From: Pseudomonadota bacterium
Lineage (GTDB): Bacteria; Pseudomonadota; Alphaproteobacteria; Rhodobacterales; Rhodobacteraceae
Assembly (NCBI GenBank): GCA_021813645.1
Contig: JAKAJW010000409.1
Span: 1-6,451 of the forward strand
DNA length: 6,451 bases
Direction of reading: 5' to 3'
Below are positions 1 through 3,597 of the stretch, piece after piece (the first letter of the stretch is position 1; each line of letters begins with the position of its first letter). The position numbers and the translations under genes are program-made. The notes beneath the pieces are model-generated. The model worked only from the letters and a program-made list of their open reading frames with translations. It was not told the DNA's origin and did no database searches.

Positions 1-12
1 TAGGGAACGGCC

Positions 13-618
13 ATGAAATGGACCCTGCCCAATACCCTTACCGTGCTCAGGCTCTTCGCGGCGCCCGGGGTGCCGGTGATGTTTCTCTATTTCACCCGAC
101 CCTGGGCCGACTGGTTCGCCCTCGGCCTCTTCGTCGTCGCCTCGGCGACGGATTGGATCGACGGCTACCTGGCCCGCCGCTGGGGTCAGGAATCGAAATT
201 CGGCGCCATGCTCGACCCGATCGCCGACAAGGCGATGGTGGTGATCGCGCTGGTGGTGCTGACCGGCTATTCCGGCATGAACCCCTGGCTGATCCTGCCC
301 GCCACTGCGATCCTGTTCCGCGAGGTCTTCGTCTCCGGCCTGCGCGAGTTCCTGGGCGACAAATCGGCCTATCTGAAGGTGACGAAGATCGCCAAATGGA
401 AGACCACGCTACAGATGCTGGCCATCGCGACGCTTTTCCTGGGCACTGGGCTTTCCTATGTGGAAGACGAGGGCCTGGCGATCAAGCACTGGTCGGCCAG
501 CACCGCCACTCAGTTGGGCCTGGTGCTGATCTGGATTGCGGCGGGGCTGACGCTGGCCACGGGCATCGACTATTTCGTCAAGGCGCTGCCGCATCTGAAG
601 TCCGAGGTGAAACGATGA
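13..618 (+). CDS. pgsA: CDP-diacylglycerol--glycerol-3-phosphate 3-phosphatidyltransferase (PGP synthase)
   Basis: This 201-residue integral inner-membrane enzyme transfers the phosphatidyl group from CDP-diacylglycerol to sn-glycerol 3-phosphate, the committed step to phosphatidylglycerol and cardiolipin. The complete CDP-alcohol phosphotransferase signature is visible: D47, D50, G51, A54, R55, then eight residues to G64, D68 and D72, with the usual spacings. These aspartates bind the divalent metals and the CDP moiety. The N-terminal MKWTLPNTLTVLRL is typical of PgsA and supports the ATG start. An AGGGA ribosome-binding sequence lies at 2-6, six bases upstream. Hydrophobic segments lie near residues 15-28, 33-47, 73-87, 91-103, 132-147 and 167-185, as expected. 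The stop overlaps the moaD start (ATGA, 615-618), so the two are translationally coupled. The TAG at 1-3 could be the stop of a preceding gene, but this cannot be tested here. The identification is firm; paralogous CDP-alcohol transferases are the only alternative. Confidence 0.96.
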   Translation: MKWTLPNTLTVLRLFAAPGVPVMFLYFTRPWADWFALGLFVVASATDWIDGYLARRWGQESKFGAMLDPIADKAMVVIALVVLTGYSGMNPWLILPATAILFREVFVSGLREFLGDKSAYLKVTKIAKWKTTLQMLAIATLFLGTGLSYVEDEGLAIKHWSASTATQLGLVLIWIAAGLTLATGIDYFVKALPHLKSEVKR

Positions 619-863
619 TCGACGTGCTCTACTTCGCCTGGGTCCGCGAACGCATCGGCCTGCCGAAGGAGCGCCTCGCCACCTCCGCCGCCACCGTCGC
701 CGAACTGGTCGCCGAACTGCGCAGCCGCGAAGACCGCTATGCCGCCGCCTTCGCCGATCTCGATGCCCTGCGGGTCGCGCTCGACCAGGAACTGAGCAGC
801 TTCGACGCCCCCCTGGCCGGGGTGCGCGAGGTCGCCTTCTTCCCACCGATGACGGGTGGCTGA
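615..863 (+). CDS. moaD: Molybdopterin synthase sulfur carrier subunit (MoaD)
   Basis: This 82-residue ubiquitin-fold protein is the small subunit of molybdopterin synthase. It is adenylated and thiocarboxylated at its C-terminal glycine by partner enzymes. It then donates sulfur to cyclic pyranopterin monophosphate to form molybdopterin in the cytoplasm. The sequence shows the family hallmarks: an N-terminal beta strand (MIDVLYFAWVRERIG), a central TVAEL helix start, and the C-terminal FFPPMTGG ending in the essential Gly-Gly. The length is normal for MoaD. The ATG at 615 overlaps the pgsA stop, and no earlier start in this frame gives a MoaD-like N-terminus. The partner moaE follows with overlap or a one-base gap. 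Identification rests on the terminal GG, the length and the moaE neighbour together. Confidence 0.95.
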   Translation: MIDVLYFAWVRERIGLPKERLATSAATVAELVAELRSREDRYAAAFADLDALRVALDQELSSFDAPLAGVREVAFFPPMTGG

Positions 864-1302
864 CGTGGCCACCCGCGTCCAGGCCGCGCCCTTCGACCTC
901 GCCGCCGAACTTGCCGGCTTCGGCCAGGGCCCCAAGGTCGGCGCGGTCGTCACCTTCACCGGCGTCGTGCGTGACGACAGCGGCACCCTCCGACACATGG
1001 AGATCGAGCACTACCCCGGCATGACCGAGCGCGCCATCGCCGCTATCGAAGCCGAAGCCGCCGCCCGCTGGAACCTCGTCGACAGCCTGATCGTCCACCG
1101 CTACGGCAAGCTCGCCCCCGGCGAGGCGATCATGATGGTCGCCACCGCCGCGCCTCATCGCGGCGATGCCTTCGCCGCCGCCGAGTATCTGATGGACTAT
1201 CTGAAGTCCCGCGCGCCGTTCTGGAAGAAGGAATTCACCGCCGAGGGCGCCGAATGGGTCGCCGCCAAGTCGGATGACGAATCGGCGCTCACCCGCTGGT
1301 GA
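856..1302 (+). CDS. moaE: Molybdopterin synthase catalytic subunit (MoaE)
   Basis: This is the large subunit of molybdopterin synthase, which binds the MoaD tail and inserts two sulfurs into cyclic pyranopterin monophosphate. Family motifs are clear: GAVVTFTGVVRD (29-40), EIEHYPGMTE (49-58), HRYGKL (81-86), HRGDAF (101-106) and MDYLKSRAPFWKKE (113-126). K117 and K124 align with the active-site lysines K119 and K126 of E. coli MoaE, and the ending (ALTRW) also resembles the E. coli protein. The 148-residue length is near the usual 150. The start is uncertain. GTG at 856 overlaps the moaD stop by eight bases, whereas an in-frame GTG at 865 would begin one base after that stop, with a GGGTGG sequence five bases upstream. 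Both give a plausible N-terminus before RVQAAPFD. It is the last gene of the pgsA-moaD-moaE operon. Confidence 0.95.
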   Translation: MADVATRVQAAPFDLAAELAGFGQGPKVGAVVTFTGVVRDDSGTLRHMEIEHYPGMTERAIAAIEAEAAARWNLVDSLIVHRYGKLAPGEAIMMVATAAPHRGDAFAAAEYLMDYLKSRAPFWKKEFTAEGAEWVAAKSDDESALTRW

Positions 1303-1310
1303 GGCGGTTT

Positions 1311-1327
1311 CCGAGAAAAATACTCGG
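1311..1327 (+). other. Short hairpin downstream of moaE
   Basis: CCGAG (1311-1315) and CTCGG (1323-1327) form a perfect five-base-pair stem with an A-rich seven-base loop, starting eight bases after the moaE stop. A second CCGAG at 1338-1342 could pair with the same CTCGG instead, so two mutually exclusive hairpins are possible. There is no uninterrupted T tract after either stem, so this is at best a weak terminator or a leader structure for the next transcript. Confidence 0.3.
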
Positions 1328-1345
1328 CCATATTTACCCGAGCGA

Positions 1346-1360
1346 ATTTATCGGATAAAT
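1346..1360. promoter_or_regulatory. Perfect 7-1-7 palindrome, candidate operator of the cupredoxin-FTR1 operon
   Basis: ATTTATC-G-GATAAAT is a perfect inverted repeat with a single central base. It sits 39 bases before the cupredoxin ATG, in a short AT-rich island inside very GC-rich sequence. The 7-1-7 geometry is that of a Fur-family half-site pair, although the bases do not match the classical Fur consensus GATAATNATTATC. The location before a putative iron-uptake operon makes a metal-responsive repressor site plausible. The regulator cannot be named from the sequence. The AT-rich stretch may also contain the promoter (CATATTTA at 1329-1336 is -10-like). Confidence 0.5.
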
Positions 1361-1399
1361 CTCCTGCAAGCGCCGGCTCGGCGCCGAACTGGAGATGCC

Positions 1400-1717
1400 A
1401 TGAACATCCTCGCGCAGGCGGCCCTGCTGGCCCTGCTCCTCGCCCCCTCCGCCGGGGCCGATACCGCGCCGCAGATCACCTTCGCCAATGGCAAGGCCGA
1501 TCCCGCCCAACTCGAGGTGCCGGCCGGCCAGCCGGTCACGCTGACGGTGAAGAATGCCGGCAACCGGCCGATCGAATTCGAGAGCCACGCGCTGCATGTC
1601 GAGCGCATCCTCGCCCCCGGCGCCGAGTTGAAGCTGCCGCTGAAGCTGCCCGCCGGCCGCTACCCCTATATCGACGACTTCAATCCCGGCGCCAAAGGCG
1701 TCATCGTCGTGAAGTGA
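1400..1717 (+). CDS. Secreted cupredoxin-fold protein of the EfeO/FtrB type
   Basis: This is a 105-residue periplasmic protein with a cupredoxin-like domain of the kind found in EfeO N-termini and in FtrB, which accompany FTR1 permeases. Residues 1-20 form a signal peptide with a hydrophobic core (LAQAALLALLLA) and a likely cut after SAGA. The rest shows the cupredoxin pattern: ITFANG (26-31), LEVPAGQPVTLTVKNAG (38-54), EFESHALHVERILAPG (59-74), LPAGRYPYIDDF (83-94) and a final strand GVIVVK. There is no cysteine, so no classical type 1 copper site. H63, H66, E59, E61, E68, D92 and D93 are the candidate metal ligands. ATG at 1400 is preferred over upstream in-frame starts because it has GGAG at 1391-1394 and begins the signal peptide. 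It is separated by seven bases from FTR1. A role in handing ferrous or ferric iron to the permease is inferred from family and context. Confidence 0.82.
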   Translation: MNILAQAALLALLLAPSAGADTAPQITFANGKADPAQLEVPAGQPVTLTVKNAGNRPIEFESHALHVERILAPGAELKLPLKLPAGRYPYIDDFNPGAKGVIVVK

Positions 1718-1724
1718 GGCTGCC

Positions 1725-2567
1725 ATGCAGGGCCAGATCGTCTTCATTCTCTGGCGGGAAAGCATCGAGGCGCTGCTGGTTGTCGGCATCCTGTCGAGCT
1801 GGCTGGCCGAACGCCGGGCCGGACCGCGCGCCCGCGCCTTTCTCTGGGGCGGCGTCGCCGCCGGCCTCGCGCTGGCGCTCGGCTTCGCCGCGCTGATCCT
1901 CGGCCTCTCCAACCTGCTTTCCGCCGCGCTGCGCAGCGCGCTGATGACGGCGATGGTCTTCCTGGCCGCCGGGCTGATCCTGCAGATGGTGGTCTGGATG
2001 CGCGCCCACGGCCGCAGCCTGAAACGCGAGATGCAGGCCGGGCTCGACAGCGCCGCCGGCCAGCAGCGTTGGGGCGCGGTCTTCCTGCTCGCCATGATCG
2101 CGGTCGCCCGCGAGGGCAGCGAGACGGTGGTCTTCCTCTACGGCACGCTGGCCGCGGCCGGTGGCGGCAGCCTGACCCCGGTGCTGGCCGCCATGGCCGC
2201 CGGCCTGGTTGCCGCCGCCGCCACCTATGCGCTGCTGCGGCTCGGCAGCCGGCTATTGCCCTGGCGGCGCTTCTTCCGGCTGTCCGAGGTGCTGCTGCTG
2301 CTACTTGGCTGCGCCCTCTTCACCACCGGCGCCGGCGACCTCGTCGCCCAGGGCGTGCTGCCCTTCGGCCCGCCGCTGTGGTCCAGCGCCGCCCTGCTCG
2401 ACGACACCGGCGGCATCGGCGGCCTGATCGCCGCGCTCACCGGCTACCGCGCCCAGCCCGATGCGGTGACGCTCGGCGCCTGGTTGGTCTACTGGGCCGT
2501 CGTCGGGTTGGCGCTACACCAGCAGCGGCGCCGCGGCGCAGCACTCGCGGCGCAAACGCGCACATAG
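1725..2567 (+). CDS. FTR1-family high-affinity iron permease
   Basis: This 280-residue polytopic inner-membrane protein belongs to the FTR1/EfeU/FtrC family, which moves oxidised iron into the cytoplasm. Both family motifs are present: R11-E-S-I-E15 in the first membrane segment and R129-E-G-S-E133 in the fourth, each an REXXE iron-binding signature. About seven membrane segments are visible (near 5-25, 41-62, 72-92, 117-140, 150-172, 184-203 and 248-266), matching the family topology. The length is normal. A GTGAGG ribosome-binding sequence at 1714-1719 overlaps the preceding stop, and ATG 1725 starts directly before the first motif. It is co-transcribed with the cupredoxin gene. FTR1 permeases normally need a periplasmic oxidase or electron acceptor. 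No EfeB-type peroxidase, P19 (FtrA) or FtrD is in the window, but a cytochrome c gene follows. The family is certain; the exact subfamily (EfeU or FtrC) is not. Confidence 0.93.
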   Translation: MQGQIVFILWRESIEALLVVGILSSWLAERRAGPRARAFLWGGVAAGLALALGFAALILGLSNLLSAALRSALMTAMVFLAAGLILQMVVWMRAHGRSLKREMQAGLDSAAGQQRWGAVFLLAMIAVAREGSETVVFLYGTLAAAGGGSLTPVLAAMAAGLVAAAATYALLRLGSRLLPWRRFFRLSEVLLLLLGCALFTTGAGDLVAQGVLPFGPPLWSSAALLDDTGGIGGLIAALTGYRAQPDAVTLGAWLVYWAVVGLALHQQRRRGAALAAQTRT

Positions 2568-2602
2568 TCTGTTCGCCAAAGCACAAGGCGCCCGCGCGCC
2601 CC

Positions 2603-2616
2603 CTGATCTACGTCAA
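2603..2616. promoter_or_regulatory. Candidate FNR/CRP-family binding site upstream of cytochrome c
   Basis: CTGAT-CTAC-GTCAA matches the FNR/FixK/DNR-type consensus TTGAT-N4-ATCAA at eight of ten defined positions, and the G in the right half is a common variant. Its centre (2609.5) is about 80 bases before the cytochrome c ATG. A class II position (-41.5) would put the transcription start near 2651. The -10 region would then be around GTTAAC (2642-2647), which is only weakly promoter-like. This suggests oxygen- or nitric-oxide-responsive expression of the cytochrome, possibly independent of the FTR1 operon. Confidence 0.45.
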
Positions 2617-2652
2617 GGTCGCGGTCGGCTGGTCCCGGCACGTTAACCTCGC

Positions 2653-2666
2653 GCGCCAACTGGCGC
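2653..2666. repeat. Inverted repeat in the cytochrome c leader
   Basis: GCGCCA-AC-TGGCGC is a perfect inverted repeat with six-base arms, ending 22 bases before the cytochrome c ATG. The two-base centre is too small for a stable RNA loop without opening pairs, so a protein-binding palindrome is the likelier reading if it is functional. GC-rich palindromes of this size also occur by chance. Confidence 0.3.
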
Positions 2667-2688
2667 TTGACATAAGAAGGACCAAGCC

Positions 2689-3087
2689 ATGCTCTCGAAA
2701 TCCACGCTCGCGGCGGCCCGCCGCCCGGCCTTGATCGCTTTGGTCGCCGGCCTCACCTTCGCTGCACCGGCATTCGCCGCCGGCGTCGCCGGCGACGCCC
2801 ACACCGGCCGGGCGCTCTTCCTCAGCCACTGCGCCGTCTGTCACAAGGCCAACGCCGCCGGCGGCATCAAGCTCGGCGACACCACCTCCGCCGACCTGCA
2901 GGCCCCTGGCCTGGAATCCCAGTATCACGAAAACGACGCGCTGATTAAGCGGGCGATCCTCGACGGCGAAGACGAAGAGGGCGGCCAGCTCGACAAGATC
3001 ATGCCGCGTTGGGCCAAGAAGGGCCTCACCGATGCCCAGGCCAACGACATCATCGCCTATCTGCACACGGTGAAGACCTCGGACTGA
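2689..3087 (+). CDS. Periplasmic class I c-type cytochrome
   Basis: This 132-residue exported monohaem cytochrome c is probably a soluble periplasmic electron carrier. Residues 1-30 form a signal peptide with basic residues (K4, R11, R12), a hydrophobic core (ALIALVAGLTFAA) and an AFA cleavage site. The haem motif is C48-A-V-C51-H52, with H52 the proximal ligand. M105 in the KIMPRW segment is the likely distal ligand. The C-terminal helix LTDAQANDIIAYLHTVK is typical of class I cytochromes. An acidic stretch, DGEDEEGG (92-99), precedes the methionine loop. AAGAAGGA at 2674-2681, seven bases before the ATG, is a strong ribosome-binding site. The gene lies 121 bases after the FTR1 permease on the same strand. 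Some FTR1 permeases are fused to cytochrome c domains, so it may accept electrons from iron oxidation. An unrelated respiratory role under FNR-type control is equally possible. Confidence 0.9.
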   Translation: MLSKSTLAAARRPALIALVAGLTFAAPAFAAGVAGDAHTGRALFLSHCAVCHKANAAGGIKLGDTTSADLQAPGLESQYHENDALIKRAILDGEDEEGGQLDKIMPRWAKKGLTDAQANDIIAYLHTVKTSD

Positions 3088-3125
3088 CCCCGTGCCCGGG
3101 CGCCGTCGGGGGAGGCGGCAGCCCC

Positions 3126-3152
3126 CCGGCCGGCCCCGCGCGGGCCGGCCGG
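3126..3152. terminator. Strong GC hairpin between convergent genes, possible bidirectional terminator
   Basis: Two perfectly complementary 11-base arms (3126-3136, CCGGCCGGCCC, and 3142-3152) flank a five-base CGCGC loop, 38 bases after the cytochrome c stop. The cytochrome c gene and the 108-residue gene on the opposite strand converge on this interval, so a shared terminator would be expected here. No T tract follows on either strand, so it is not a canonical intrinsic terminator. It may stall polymerase, protect the 3' end or simply reflect GC-rich composition. Confidence 0.45.
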
Positions 3153-3208
3153 CGCAAGAGACCGGCGCCGGCGATCGTCGCGCCCATCCCGCCAAGCCCG
3201 TCCCGTCA

Positions 3209-3238
3209 CGCCCGTTTCCCGGGCCGCCCGTTTCCCGG
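3209..3238. repeat. 14-bp direct repeat in the convergent intergenic region
   Basis: CGCCCGTTTCCCGG occurs at 3209-3222 and again at 3225-3238, separated by two bases (period 16). It is non-coding, lying just downstream of the stop of the minus-strand 108-residue gene. On that strand it reads CCGGGAAACGGGCG twice. It could be a small local duplication. No function can be assigned. Confidence 0.6.
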
Positions 3239-3255
3239 ATCCGGCCGAGGTCGGC

Positions 3256-3582
3256 TCAGCCCTGGTTCATCCGCTCGATATAGGCGCGCATCTCTTCGGC
3301 CTCGCGGCGGGCATCGCGCAACCCGTCCATCGCCGCGCGCAGCTCCGCCTCGGTCTGGCTCAGCTGGTTGGTCAGCTCCGCTTCGCGCGCCTCGATATAG
3401 CCGATCGCCTGGTCGCGGTTTTCCTCTGCCTCGTGCAGCGCCTGCGCCATCCGGTCCAACTCGCCCATATCCGCCTGGCTGACCCGGGTGAACCGGTGCA
3501 ACAGCCAATAGGCGAACCAGCCGAGCGCGAAGGCAACGAACAGCAACGTGGCGGTCACGTAGATGAATTGCGTTCTGTCCAT
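3256..3582 (-). CDS. Single-pass membrane coiled-coil protein of unknown function
   Basis: I do not recognise a named family for this 108-residue protein. Residues 6-28 (FIYVTATLLFVAFALGWFAYWLL) form one membrane segment with a short, uncharged-to-basic N-terminus. From about residue 36 to 104 the sequence is highly charged, rich in Glu, Arg and Ala, and has a heptad-like pattern (AQALHEAEENRDQAIGYI, then AELTNQLSQTEAELRAAM), indicating a long coiled coil. The topology resembles small scaffold or tether proteins. The ATG at 3582 has GGGAG five bases... upstream at 3587-3591 on the minus strand, and the frame is the one with protein-like composition. It starts 15 bases after the stop of the OmpA-domain gene, so the two are almost certainly co-transcribed. 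A structural or partner role with that envelope protein is inferred from linkage only. The charged repetitive sequence makes alternatives such as a cell-division-associated tether possible. Confidence 0.8.
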   Translation of the reverse strand: MDRTQFIYVTATLLFVAFALGWFAYWLLHRFTRVSQADMGELDRMAQALHEAEENRDQAIGYIEAREAELTNQLSQTEAELRAAMDGLRDARREAEEMRAYIERMNQG

Positions 3583-3597
3583 GGCTCTCCCGCCTCG

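Noticed and set aside
18..614. Upstream in-frame extension of moaD through pgsA
   Set aside because: The extension is Arg/Pro-rich shadow sequence of pgsA. MoaD begins naturally at ATG 615 with a normal length.
1274..1399. Upstream in-frame start for the cupredoxin gene
   Set aside because: It would overlap moaE and put non-signal sequence in front of a well-formed signal peptide. ATG 1400 has its own ribosome-binding site.
2587..2600. GGCGC-CCGC-GCGCC hairpin after FTR1 as a terminator
   Set aside because: It has only five base pairs, no T tract and lies in generally GC-rich sequence, so chance is a sufficient explanation.
2667..2672. TTGACA as a -35 promoter box before cytochrome c
   Set aside because: It is only 16 bases from the ATG and overlaps the ribosome-binding region. 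A matching -10 would fall inside the gene.
2069..2734. 221-codon plus-strand frame overlapping FTR1 and the cytochrome c start
   Set aside because: It is an Arg/Pro/Ala-rich frame shadow of FTR1 without motifs or a ribosome-binding site.
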